From assembly GCA_021324595.1 (NCBI GenBank), contig JAJPIV010000134.1:1-64000 (forward strand): a stretch of 64,000 nt of DNA, written 5' to 3'. Shown here in pieces: positions 18,512 to 25,558 of this stretch; positions within the stretch are counted from its first letter, which is position 1, and each line of letters starts with the position of its first letter. The translations under genes and the position numbers were made by a program. Under the pieces are notes generated by a model that did not search any database, had not been told where the DNA came from, and saw only the letters and a program-made list of their open reading frames with translations. This stretch comes from Actinomycetota bacterium. GTDB taxonomy: Bacteria > Actinomycetota > Actinomycetes > Streptosporangiales > Streptosporangiaceae.

Positions 18512-19450
18512 TCACCCGGCGCTGGCGCGGCCGAACATCACGTCGGTGTCCCAGTGCGTGAAGCCCAGCGACTGGTACAGCCCGATCGCCGCGGCGTTGC
18601 TCTCGTCGACGTAGAGCATGACCTGGAACAGCCCGCGCGAGCGCAGGTACCGCAGCCCGGTCAGGGTGAGCGCGCGGCCCAGGCCGGTGCCGCGCTCCTC
18701 CGGGGCGACGCCCACGACGTACACCTCGCCCATCGCGCCGTGCGGGTGCGCGGTCTCGGGCCCGTCCTGCCCGTGGATCTTCGTCCAGTGGAACCCGACC
18801 AGCCGCCCGCCGCGCTCGGCGAGGAAGAACCCGGCCGGGTCGAACCACGGCTCCCGCTCCCGCAGGTCCAGGTCGGCGCGGGTCCAGGCACCCTGCTCCG
18901 GGTGGCGGGCGAAGGCGCGGGCGTTCAGGTCCACCCATGCGTCCTCGTCGTGCCCGACCCGGAACGTGCGGACGGTGATCCCCTCGGCGAACTGCGGCTT
19001 GCCGATCCGTGCCTGCAGGGACCGGCGCATCTGCCACAGCGCGCGCACGCGCGCGAACCCGGCCGCCGCCGCCAGCCGCGAGGCGGCCGGCAGATCGCCG
19101 TGCGCCCACAGCCGCAGCGGCCCGTCCCCGGCCTCCGCGGCCAGCGCCTGCACGAGCCTGAGGCCCAGCCCTTGCCGGCGGTGCGCGGGGTGGATCACCA
19201 GCTCGCCGCTGGGGCCCTCGACCGGGTCGGTCGGATCGAGGTGGGCGTAGCCGACCACGCCGCCGTCACGAAGCAACATGACGTTGCGCGCCCGCCAGTC
19301 ACCGCCATAGCGCAGGTGCAGCATCACGTGCTCGGACAGCGGGGCGACCCCGTCCTCCTCCGTCGCCGTCTTGACGAGCCTGAGCACCGTGGCGGTCTCA
19401 TCGCTGGTCAGGGGCCCGGTGACGCGGACCTCGACCTCGCCGGCGGTCAC
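18512..19450 (-). CDS. mshD: Mycothiol synthase (acetyl-CoA:Cys-GlcN-Ins acetyltransferase)
   Basis: The 312-residue protein has two GNAT domains. The N-terminal domain (about 1-140) has [17 protein letters not shown] as its acetyl-CoA loop. The catalytic C-terminal domain (about 150-312) has [21 protein letters not shown] and [19 protein letters not shown]. The YVDESN and WTKIHG patterns are specific to MshD, which finishes mycothiol, the main actinobacterial thiol, in the cytosol. The GTG start overlaps the stop of glnR by four bases (GTGA), so translation is probably coupled to the regulator. Other mycothiol genes are not in the window. Confidence 0.92.
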   Translation of the reverse strand: MTAGEVEVRVTGPLTSDETATVLRLVKTATEEDGVAPLSEHVMLHLRYGGDWRARNVMLLRDGGVVGYAHLDPTDPVEGPSGELVIHPAHRRQGLGLRLVQALAAEAGDGPLRLWAHGDLPAASRLAAAAGFARVRALWQMRRSLQARIGKPQFAEGITVRTFRVGHDEDAWVDLNARAFARHPEQGAWTRADLDLREREPWFDPAGFFLAERGGRLVGFHWTKIHGQDGPETAHPHGAMGEVYVVGVAPEERGTGLGRALTLTGLRYLRSRGLFQVMLYVDESNAAAIGLYQSLGFTHWDTDVMFGRASAG

Positions 19451-20385
19451 CGGCGCTCCCGGACCCGGCCCGCCCCGGCGCCACCGTCGCCTGCTGCCGC
19501 CGCCTGCGGGCCCGGCCCGGAGGTCCCGTCTCGCCCCGGTGTCGGCTCCCGCCGGCCACCCATGCCCGGGCGGCCGTCCAGCTCGGACTGGCCGCCTCCG
19601 GCGTCCCGCTGGCGCTCGGTCGCCGCCGGGACGAACCTGTAGCCGACGTTGCGCACCGTTCCGATCAGCCCCTCGTTCTCCGTGCCCAGCTTGGCGCGGA
19701 GCCTGCGCACGTGGACGTCGACGGTCCTGGTCCCGCCGAAGTAGTCGTATCCCCACACCTCCTGGAGCAGCTGCGACCTCGTGAAGACCCGGCGGGGATG
19801 CTGGGCGAGGTACTTGAGCAGCTCGAACTCCTTGAAGGTCAGGTCCAGGGCGATGCCGCCGATCCGAGCCGAGTAGGTGGCCTCGTCGATGACGAGCTCG
19901 CCCGACCGCACCTCGCCCGGGCGCGCCGCGGGAGCGCGGCGGCCGGCCGCCGCGTGGCGCGCTGCCGGGGTGCCCCGGGCGGCCAGCGACGCCCGGCTGA
20001 TCGCCAGCCGGAGCCGCGCCTCCACCTCCCCGGGGCCCGCGGAGTCCAGGATCACCTCGTCGGCGCCCCAGTCCGCGCCGACGGCCGCCCAGGCGCCTTC
20101 GCCGATCACCGCGATCAGCGGGATGCCCGTGGCGCCGAGCTGGCGGAGCAGGTCCCTGGCCCGCACCAGGTCCCGCCTGGCATCGACGAGCACCGCGTCA
20201 GGCACCGCGGCGGCCTGCCCCTGGCCCGCCGGGCCCGGCCGCGAGCCGGCCCCCGGCGAGGCGGCGGGTGGCACCGAGCCCGGGGATGCGGGCGCGACCC
20301 GTACCGTATGGTCAAGGAGGCTCAGCGAGGGCAGGATCTCCGCGGCGGTCTCGCCCGTGCGGGTGAGCAGGAGAACCGTGCTCAA
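19447..20385 (-). CDS. glnR: GlnR-type OmpR-family nitrogen regulator
   Basis: The protein of 312 residues matches GlnR: an atypical receiver domain (about 1-140) and a winged-helix DNA-binding domain (about 165-255). The latter has near-invariant stretches [37 protein letters not shown] and [13 protein letters not shown]. In the receiver, VLVDARRDL is the usual GlnR motif, which works without classical phosphorylation. GlnR controls ammonium assimilation and nitrogen genes. A Pro/Gly-rich insert of about 25 residues lies inside the receiver (about 35-60), and an extra tail of about 55 residues is disordered. The start is TTG, supported by GGAGGGGG seven bases upstream. Confidence 0.92.
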   Translation of the reverse strand: MSTVLLLTRTGETAAEILPSLSLLDHTVRVAPASPGSVPPAASPGAGSRPGPAGQGQAAAVPDAVLVDARRDLVRARDLLRQLGATGIPLIAVIGEGAWAAVGADWGADEVILDSAGPGEVEARLRLAISRASLAARGTPAARHAAAGRRAPAARPGEVRSGELVIDEATYSARIGGIALDLTFKEFELLKYLAQHPRRVFTRSQLLQEVWGYDYFGGTRTVDVHVRRLRAKLGTENEGLIGTVRNVGYRFVPAATERQRDAGGGQSELDGRPGMGGRREPTPGRDGTSGPGPQAAAAGDGGAGAGRVRERR

Positions 20386-20493
20386 CAGCCGCCCCCTCCG
20401 GTCCGCGGCGAACCCTGCCGGGGATCACCTCCCTGACCTGCCAGGGATCCGTGCCGTCGCTGGCGAGGATCACCGAGAGCGAGGATATCTGAC

Positions 20494-20847
20494 GTGGGAA
20501 TCGTGACCCTGCGCTACTGGGCGGCCGCCAAGGATGCCGCCGGGGTCGCCGAGGAGAAGGTTGAGGCGCGCACGCTCGCCGAGGCGCTCGGCGCGGGCGT
20601 CGAGGCGGCCCGGGCCCGGGCCGTCCAGGCGGGCCACGGCCGGCCCGGGCAGCAGGCGTCCGGGCAGGAGGCGTCCGGGCGCGAGGCGTCCGGGCACGGC
20701 GAACCGGGGCCCGAGCGGCTCAGCCTCGTGCTGTCCCGGTCGTCGTTCCTCATCGACGGGCAGCCGGCCGGGACCCGGCGGCGCGAGGACGTCCTGCTCG
20801 CCGACGGCGCGGTCGTGGAGGTGCTCCCGCCGTTCGCCGGGGGATGA
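20494..20847 (+). CDS. MoaD/ThiS-family sulfur carrier with internal repeat insert
   Basis: The 117-residue protein has a ubiquitin-like beta-grasp fold: LRYWAAAKDAAG at the start, VEARTLAEALG, and a C-terminus VEVLPPFAGG ending in the Gly-Gly that is thiocarboxylated in MoaD and ThiS. MoaD carries sulfur for molybdopterin synthesis. No moaE, moeB or other moa genes are nearby, so pathway is unproven. About 30 residues in the middle are a low-complexity insert from 15-base DNA repeats (QASGQEASGREASG), making it longer than the usual 80-90 residues. The GTG start has a weak ribosome site, and a GTG nine bases later is equally plausible. Confidence 0.8.
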   Translation: MGIVTLRYWAAAKDAAGVAEEKVEARTLAEALGAGVEAARARAVQAGHGRPGQQASGQEASGREASGHGEPGPERLSLVLSRSSFLIDGQPAGTRRREDVLLADGAVVEVLPPFAGG

Positions 20848-20884
20848 GCGCCCCGGCGCGGCGATCCGGCGACCTGGCGGCCGG

Positions 20885-21571
20885 GTGAGCCTGCCCGGCG
20901 CCGTGCTGCTGGCCGGCGGCGTGATCGCCGCCGCCATCGCCGCCGACCGCCTCGCCGCGCTGATCGCCCGCGGCCGGATCGCCGGGGCCGCCGCGGCCGC
21001 CTCCCGCGCGCCGGAGCCTCCGGAGGTGACGATCGCCGGGGCGTTCCTGCCGCAACTGGCGCGCGGCGTGTTCAGGCGGATCGATGTCAGGGCCGGGGCC
21101 TTCCGCGCGGGCGGCCTTGAGTTCTCCGGCGTGACTGCCAGCCTCGCCGGCGTCCGCGCGCCGCTGCCCGCGCGGTCCGGCGCCGGCCCGGTCGCGGCCC
21201 GCGTGACCGCGGTCGCCACGATCCCGCTGGCCACCCTGGCCGGCCGGCTCCCGGGCGGGCTTACCCTGCGGGCCGAGGGGAACACGATCCGCCTGGCCGG
21301 CTCGGTGCTGGGAATGCCGGTCCGCGGCACGCTGGCGGTCAGCGCGATGCCGCGGGCGCTGACGGTCACCCCGAGGCTGACCGGGATGCCGGCGATCGCC
21401 GGGTTCGTGATCGACCTGGCGGCCCTGCCCCCGGGCCTGGCGGTCAGCTCGGTGAACGTGGCCGCCGTCGGCCTTGAGGTGCGCCTGGAGGGCCGCGAGG
21501 TGCGGCTCGGCCCCGCGGGCCCGGCCCGCGGGGCCGAGCCGACCAGGCGGGGCGATCACCCTGGCAGGTGA
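20885..21571 (+). CDS. LmeA-like DUF2993 membrane-anchored lipid-binding protein
   Basis: The GTG start gives 228 residues with one N-terminal membrane helix (GAVLLAGGVIAAAIAADRL). The tubular lipid-binding DUF2993 domain follows: VTIAGAFLPQLARGVFRRIDVRA fits its hallmark gPFL.Q...G....I.v. Mycobacterial LmeA of this family sits in the envelope and supports mannan elongation of lipomannan. The stop overlaps the start of the sigma-factor gene by four bases, so the three genes from here to the anti-sigma factor are translationally coupled. That suggests an envelope-related regulon. Confidence 0.78.
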   Translation: MSLPGAVLLAGGVIAAAIAADRLAALIARGRIAGAAAAASRAPEPPEVTIAGAFLPQLARGVFRRIDVRAGAFRAGGLEFSGVTASLAGVRAPLPARSGAGPVAARVTAVATIPLATLAGRLPGGLTLRAEGNTIRLAGSVLGMPVRGTLAVSAMPRALTVTPRLTGMPAIAGFVIDLAALPPGLAVSSVNVAAVGLEVRLEGREVRLGPAGPARGAEPTRRGDHPGR

Positions 21572-22149
21572 ACCCGCCCCTGGTGCCGTGCGTTGTACTG
21601 AACGTGGTCTGTCGCGACGGCTCGCCGGAGGATGGCCGGGCCCGGCCGCCGGCCGGCGAGGACGTGGTGCGGGCGCTCTACAGCGAGCACGCGGGCCCGC
21701 TGCTGAGGTACGCGTTGCAGCTGACGAGCGGCGACCGGCAGCGGGCGGAGGACATCGTGCAGGAGACGCTGCTGCGCGCGTGGCGGCATCCGGAGGCGAT
21801 CGCCAGCCGGCCGCCCCGGCCGTGGCTGTTCGCCGTCGCCCGGAACCTCGCCGTCGACGCCCACCGGGCCAGGCAGGCCCGGCCGCGCGAGGTCGGGGAG
21901 GCCGCGCTCGCGGTCGCGTCCGTGCCGGATGCGGCGGACCGGGTGCTTGAGTCCTGGGCGGTGGCGGAGGCTCTCGGCGAGTTGCGCCCCGAGCACCGGG
22001 AGATCCTGCTGGAGACCTACTACCGCGGGCGGTCCGTCTCCGAGGCGGCGGCGGCGCTCGGCATCCCGGCCGGGACGGTCAAGTCGCGCACCTACTACGC
22101 GCTGCGCGCGCTCAAGCTGGCGCTGGAGGAACGGGGGTTCACGCCATGA
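21568..22149 (+). CDS. ECF sigma factor (SigL/SigK-like)
   Basis: The 193-residue protein has sigma region 2 (about 30-95: LYSEHAGPLLRYALQLT, RAEDIVQETLLRAWRHPE, PRPWLFAVARNLAVD). It also has region 4 (about 130-185: LRPEHREILLETYYRGRSVSEAAAALGIPAGTVKSRTYYALRALK). The linkage to a zinc-finger anti-sigma gene through ATGA overlap, and the sequence near region 2, resemble SigL-RslA of mycobacteria. The GTG start overlaps the upstream DUF2993 stop. A shorter start is possible, since the first 12 residues are not conserved-looking. Target genes probably include its own operon, but no matching promoter was recognised. Confidence 0.87.
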   Translation: MNPPLVPCVVLNVVCRDGSPEDGRARPPAGEDVVRALYSEHAGPLLRYALQLTSGDRQRAEDIVQETLLRAWRHPEAIASRPPRPWLFAVARNLAVDAHRARQARPREVGEAALAVASVPDAADRVLESWAVAEALGELRPEHREILLETYYRGRSVSEAAAALGIPAGTVKSRTYYALRALKLALEERGFTP

Positions 22150-22889
22150 GCGAGCCGTCCTGCCGCCCGTTCCGTGAGCTGCTCGGCGTCTACGTCCTCG
22201 GCGCGATCGAGCCAGCCGAGCGCGGGCTGGCCGACGCGCACCTGAGCACGTGCGCGAGCTGCCGGGAGGAGCTCGCCGGGCTCGCCGTGCTGCCCGCGCT
22301 GCTCCACCGGATCGCGCCGGCCGACGCCGAGCGGCTGGCCGCCGGCCCGGGCCCGCGGCGCGTCCTCGCGCCCGCGCCGGGGGACGGGCCTGCCGCGCCG
22401 GGGGACGGCGGCCCGGGCGGGCGGGCGGCGGCGCCGGACGAGGCGCTCGCCGGCCTGCTCGCCCGGGTGGCGGCCGCCCGCCGCGCGAGGAGGGCGCGCG
22501 GCCTGCTCGCCGCGGCCGCCGCGGTCGTGGTCGCGGCCGGCCTCGGGGCGGCCGTCACGCACGCCGCGGGTCGCCCGTCCGCGCCCGTCGCCGCGTCCAC
22601 CGACGCGGCGACGGCGAGCAGCGGAACGCTGAGCGCCACGGTCCGCTACAGCTGGGCCGGCGGGGGAACCTCGATGCGGGTCCGGGTCACCGGGCTACGG
22701 CAGTGGACCGAGTGCAGGTTCTGGGTGATCACCACGGACGGGCGCCGCGAGCTGGCCGGCGGATGGCTGGTCGGCCCGGGCGGCGGCAGGCTCTGGTACC
22801 CGGTGCGCACCGGCATTCCCGCGCCTAGGATGGCCGGGTTCGTGATCACGGCCGGGAGGCGGACGCTGCTGCGGATCCCCGCGGCCTGA
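22146..22889 (+). CDS. Membrane anti-sigma factor with zinc HxxxCxxC motif
   Basis: The 247-residue protein has the ZAS motif HLSTCASC (H32, C36, C39) within an N-terminal sigma-binding domain. A Gly/Ala/Pro linker and a single membrane helix (RARGLLAAAAAVVVAAGLGA, about 118-138) follow. The extracytoplasmic domain of about 90 residues (VRYSWAGGGTSMRVRV...CRFWVITTDGRRELAGGW) resembles the beta-domain of RslA-type anti-sigma factors. The zinc motif suggests release of the sigma factor on thiol oxidation or another envelope signal. It overlaps the sigma gene by ATGA, so the two are made in step. Confidence 0.87.
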   Translation: MSEPSCRPFRELLGVYVLGAIEPAERGLADAHLSTCASCREELAGLAVLPALLHRIAPADAERLAAGPGPRRVLAPAPGDGPAAPGDGGPGGRAAAPDEALAGLLARVAAARRARRARGLLAAAAAVVVAAGLGAAVTHAAGRPSAPVAASTDAATASSGTLSATVRYSWAGGGTSMRVRVTGLRQWTECRFWVITTDGRRELAGGWLVGPGGGRLWYPVRTGIPAPRMAGFVITAGRRTLLRIPAA

Positions 22890-22971
22890 CCGGCCCCGGC
22901 CGGCGCCGGGAACGCGGCCGCCGGCCGGCCAGGGCCGGGAATGGCGGAGCGGCAGCGGGCGTTTTCCGGCC

Positions 22972-23457
22972 GTGGCAGTCGGACTCATCGCGGCCGCCGC
23001 CGTGCTGCTGGCTGGGACTGGTTTCGGGCTGTGGCGGGGCCGGCGTGACGGCAGGGTGCGCCCGCGCTCGGCGGCGCCGGGCGGCGCCGTGCCTGGCCGG
23101 CCAGGCGGCGGGCCCGCCGGGGGCGGCCCGCGGGCGCTCGTGCTGGGCGCCGGGGACCTCGGCGTCAGCGAGCTGGGCACCCGCGCCACCCTCGTTCAGT
23201 TCTCGTCGGCGTTCTGCGCGCCCTGCAGGGCGACCAGGCGGATCCTCGCCGAGGTGGCGGGCATGGTGGAGGGGGTGCGGCATGTCGACATCGACGTGAC
23301 GGCCCGCCTGGACCTGGCCCGCAGGCTCGGCGTCCGGCGCACGCCCACCACGTTCGTGCTGGGGCCGGACGGGCAGGTCACCCACCGCGCGAGCGGCCAG
23401 CCCCGCAAGGCCGACGTGATCGCGGCGCTTGGCACCGGGGCAGATTTTCCTACATAA
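22972..23457 (+). CDS. Membrane-anchored thioredoxin-like protein
   Basis: The 161-residue protein has an N-terminal membrane helix (VGLIAAAAVLLAGTGFGLW) and a Gly/Pro linker. A thioredoxin fold follows, with active site FCAPC (C82, C85) and cis-Pro loop RRTPTTFVLGPDGQ. The CAPC dipeptide and extracytoplasmic placement (helix, then thioredoxin domain) suggest a reductase or thiol carrier facing outward. In other actinomycetes a thioredoxin of this type precedes the DUF4395-sulfurtransferase genes, as it does here. The GTG start is tentative because the ribosome site is poor. The promoter of the next operon overlaps its 3' end. Confidence 0.82.
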   Translation: MAVGLIAAAAVLLAGTGFGLWRGRRDGRVRPRSAAPGGAVPGRPGGGPAGGGPRALVLGAGDLGVSELGTRATLVQFSSAFCAPCRATRRILAEVAGMVEGVRHVDIDVTARLDLARRLGVRRTPTTFVLGPDGQVTHRASGQPRKADVIAALGTGADFPT

Positions 23458-23458
23458 T
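23429..23458 (+). promoter_or_regulatory. Candidate promoter for the leader peptide and DUF4395-sseA operon
   Basis: TTGGCA at 23429 and CATAAT at 23453 are 18 bases apart (or TACATA at 16). The stretch GATTTTCCTACATAATTG stands out from the GC-rich surroundings. It lies at the very end of the thioredoxin gene and about 80 bases before the leader peptide ATG. Confidence 0.45.
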
Positions 23459-23539
23459 TGCTCGGGAACCTTCGTGACGATGCGAGGAGCGGTCACGCGT
23501 GGCAGCGGCAGCGTCCCCCGGCCCCCTCGGAGGGCCGCG

Positions 23540-23647
23540 ATGACCCCCCGGTGCTGCGCGCTGCGCCCGTGGCCGGCGCCTCGCGGGGCCAGCTTCTTCA
23601 CCAGGCGGCGCGTCGTCGATTACTGCCTGGTCGCGGCCAGCCTCTGA
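23540..23647 (+). CDS. Cysteine-codon leader peptide of the sulfur operon
   Basis: The 35-codon ORF has an excellent GGAGGG site five bases before its ATG. It starts MTPRCC, with two adjacent Cys codons (TGC TGC), and ends FFTRRRVVDYCLVAASL. This C-terminus matches the TRRHVDLCRVASALC-like signature of the 'putative leader peptide' family found upstream of sulfur genes in actinobacteria. A hairpin follows its stop codon, then DUF4395, a sulfurtransferase and DUF1416. The likely role is translation-dependent control by cysteine supply: ribosome stalling at Cys codons would change downstream folding. A longer in-frame ATG at 23480 exists but has no ribosome site. Confidence 0.65.
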   Translation: MTPRCCALRPWPAPRGASFFTRRRVVDYCLVAASL

Positions 23648-23658
23648 TCCCGCCCGCC

Positions 23659-23692
23659 GCGCCAGCGCCGCCACTTGGCGGGGCGGTGGCGC
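23659..23692 (+). promoter_or_regulatory. Hairpin between leader peptide and DUF4395 gene
   Basis: GCGCCA at 23659-23664 pairs with TGGCGC at 23687-23692. The inner bases add several more pairs around an ACTT loop. The hairpin begins 11 bases after the leader stop codon and ends about 30 bases before the GGGAGGAAA ribosome site of the next gene. No U-tract follows. It could be an attenuator or a structure that masks downstream sequence. Confidence 0.45.
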
Positions 23693-23733
23693 GTCCTGCG
23701 ACGCTCCGGCTGGTATCCGCGGGAGGAAATCCG

Positions 23734-24171
23734 ATGGATATTGACCCGAGGGGCCCTCGGTTCGCCGCGGCCCTGACCACCATCGTCCTGATCGCCGCGC
23801 TCGCCACCGCCAGCGCGTGGCTGGTCGCGGCCCAGGCCGTCGTGTTCGGGATCGGCGCGGTGTTCGGCATGCGCGCCGCTCCCTACGGGGTGATCTACCG
23901 GCTCGCGCTCGCGCCGAGGCTCGGCCCGCCCCGCGAGCGCGAGCGCGAGGCCCCGCCCCGGTTCGCCCAGGGCGTCGGCCTGGTGTTCGCGGCCACGGGG
24001 GCGGCCGGCTACGCGGCCGGGCTTGCCCCCCTCGGCATCGCTGCCACCTGCGCGGCGCTCGCCGCCGCGTTCCTCAACGCCGCCTTCGGCCTGTGCCTGG
24101 GCTGCGAGCTGTACGTCCTGATCCGACGCATCGTTCCCGGCCGCCAGGTCACTGGCGCCGGCCAGACCTGA
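23734..24171 (+). CDS. DUF4395 membrane protein with CLGC motif
   Basis: The 145-residue protein has about four membrane helices and the DUF4395 pattern: an N-terminal DPRGPRFAAALT, the helix pair around residues 13-40, then FAQGVGLVFAATGAAGY and NAAFGLCLGCELYVLIRR. The CLGC pair near the C-terminus is the family hallmark and suggests thiol redox or sulfur handling in the membrane. The gene is preceded by a strong GGGAGGAAA site and is first after the leader peptide. Neighbours (thioredoxin upstream, sulfurtransferase downstream) support a role in sulfur trafficking. Exact function is not established. Confidence 0.85.
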   Translation: MDIDPRGPRFAAALTTIVLIAALATASAWLVAAQAVVFGIGAVFGMRAAPYGVIYRLALAPRLGPPREREREAPPRFAQGVGLVFAATGAAGYAAGLAPLGIAATCAALAAAFLNAAFGLCLGCELYVLIRRIVPGRQVTGAGQT

Positions 24172-24186
24172 CAGGGAGTGTGACGC

Positions 24187-25023
24187 ATGAGCCGTTCCGG
24201 CGTTCTCGTCGACGCCGACTGGGTCCAGGCCCACCTCGGCGATCCCGGCATCGTCCTCGTGGAGGTGGACGAGGACACCAGCGCCTATGACAAGGGCCAC
24301 ATCAGGGGCGCCATCAAGATCGACTGGAGGAAGGACCTGCAGGACCCGGTCCGCAGGGACTTCGTGGACCGCGCCGGATTCGAGGCGCTGATGTCCGAGC
24401 GCGGCATCTCCAACGACGACACGGTGATCCTTTATGGCGGGAACAACAACTGGTTCGCCGCCTACGCCTACTGGTACTTCAAGCTGTACGGCCACGAGAA
24501 GGTGAAGCTGCTCGACGGCGGGCGCAAGAAGTGGGAGCTCGACTCGCGCGAGCTGGTCACTGAGGTCCCGCAGCGGCCGCGGACCAGCTACCGCGCCCGG
24601 GAGCAGGACCGCTCCATCCGCGCGTTCCGCGACGACGTCGTGGCCGCCATCGGCAGGCTCAACCTCGTGGACGTGCGCTCGCCCGATGAGTTCGCCGGCC
24701 GGCTGCTCGCCCCCGCCCACCTGCCCCAGGAGCAGGCGCAGCGCGGCGGGCACGTGCCCACGGCGAAGAATGTGCCGTGGTCGAAGGCGGCCAACGACGA
24801 CGGCACGTTCAAGTCGGACGACGAGCTCAGGGCACTGTATGCCGACCAGGCGGGACTGGACTTCAGCAGGGAGACCATCGCCTACTGCCGGATCGGCGAG
24901 CGCTCCGCCCACACCTGGTTCGTCCTGCACGAGCTGCTCGACCAGCCGAACGTGCGGAACTACGACGGGTCGTGGACGGAGTACGGCTCGCTGGTGGGCG
25001 TCCCGATCGAAGTGGGGGACTGA
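24187..25023 (+). CDS. sseA: Thiosulfate/3-mercaptopyruvate sulfurtransferase (two-domain rhodanese)
   Basis: The 278-residue protein has two rhodanese domains. The N-terminal one is inactive (LVEVDEDTSAYDKGHIRGA). The C-terminal one has the active-site loop CRIGERS with C234. Actinobacterial SseA moves sulfane sulfur from thiosulfate or 3-mercaptopyruvate to thiols or cyanide. It is the middle gene of the leader-DUF4395-sseA-DUF1416 set, 15 bases after DUF4395 and two bases before the next GTG. The sseA/DUF1416 pair is widely conserved in actinobacteria. The ATG has an AGGGAGTGT ribosome site. Confidence 0.92.
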   Translation: MSRSGVLVDADWVQAHLGDPGIVLVEVDEDTSAYDKGHIRGAIKIDWRKDLQDPVRRDFVDRAGFEALMSERGISNDDTVILYGGNNNWFAAYAYWYFKLYGHEKVKLLDGGRKKWELDSRELVTEVPQRPRTSYRAREQDRSIRAFRDDVVAAIGRLNLVDVRSPDEFAGRLLAPAHLPQEQAQRGGHVPTAKNVPWSKAANDDGTFKSDDELRALYADQAGLDFSRETIAYCRIGERSAHTWFVLHELLDQPNVRNYDGSWTEYGSLVGVPIEVGD

Positions 25024-25025
25024 CG

Positions 25026-25346
25026 GTGAGCGGGGCCCGGCCCGATCCCCCGGGGTGCGGCGCGCCCCCCGGCGGCATCAGGGTGACCTCCGGCGTGGGG
25101 AGCCAGGCGGTGATCCAGGGGCGCGTGACCAGGTCCGGCGCCCCCCTCCGGACCGGCTACGCGAGGCTGCTCAACGCCGACGGCGAGTTCGTCGCCGAGG
25201 TGCCGCTGGGCGACGACGGGGGGTTCACGTTCTACGCCGTCCCCGGGGACTGGACCGTGCGGGTGCTGGCGCCCGGAGGGGTGCGGCTGGACCGCGAGGT
25301 CACCGCGGAGACCGGGAAGATCGTCGAGCTCGACCTGCCGGCCTGA
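25026..25346 (+). CDS. DUF1416 protein
   Basis: The 106-residue product begins at a GTG two bases after the sseA stop. It holds the DUF1416 core (IQGRVTRSGAPLRTGYARLLNADGEFVAEVPLGDDGGFTFYAVPGDWTVRVLAPGG in shorter conserved blocks), a single Ig-like or carboxypeptidase-regulatory-like beta-sandwich. An N-terminal Cys (PPGCGAP) is typical of the family and could accept sulfur from SseA. Its partner role to SseA is inferred from conserved adjacency; no activity is established. The operon ends in a perfect palindrome 25 bases downstream. Confidence 0.85.
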   Translation: MSGARPDPPGCGAPPGGIRVTSGVGSQAVIQGRVTRSGAPLRTGYARLLNADGEFVAEVPLGDDGGFTFYAVPGDWTVRVLAPGGVRLDREVTAETGKIVELDLPA

Positions 25347-25370
25347 CCCTGGCCGGCCCGCCCGGCTCGC

Positions 25371-25412
25371 AGGAAGCCGCGGGCCCGGGACGTCCCGGGC
25401 CCGCGGCTTCCT
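25371..25412. terminator. 42-bp perfect palindrome ending the sseA operon
   Basis: Bases 25371-25412 form a perfect inverted repeat with no spacer. The left arm is AGGAAGCCGCGGGCCCGGGAC and the right arm is its exact reverse complement. As RNA it gives a stem of about 19 pairs with a tiny loop, a very strong terminator for the DUF1416 gene. It also insulates the PHO-box promoter immediately downstream. Confidence 0.85.
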
Positions 25413-25456
25413 CCGCTCACCGCGGGCAGCCGCCTGTTCGCCATCAGTTTCGCTGA

Positions 25457-25489
25457 CCTCATCCGGCGTTCAGCCGCGCGTCACCTGCG
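25457..25489 (+). promoter_or_regulatory. Putative PHO box (PhoP operator) upstream of pstB
   Basis: Three 11-base units follow one another: CCTCATCCGGC, GTTCAGCCGCG and CGTCACCTGCG. Against the Streptomyces PhoP direct-repeat consensus G(G/T)TCAYYYR(G/C)G, the last two each match at 10 of 11 positions and the first at 8. They end six bases before a TACAAA that could be the -10, so bound PhoP would cover the -35 position, the normal activating arrangement. Confidence 0.65.
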
Positions 25490-25558
25490 CCCCGTACAAA
25501 GGCTGCTGTGCGTCGCGACAGGCAGCTCCGGCAAGTCCACGGTGAGGTGAGGCGCGGG

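Noticed and set aside
23480-23647. Longer 55-codon leader peptide start at 23480
   Set aside because: No ribosome site upstream, while the internal ATG at 23540 has a textbook GGAGGG.
25508-25558. Leaderless GTG start for pstB
   Set aside because: TACAAA seven bases upstream is possible, but the ATG at 25559 has a good ribosome site and the extra residues are unconserved-looking; kept as an alternative.
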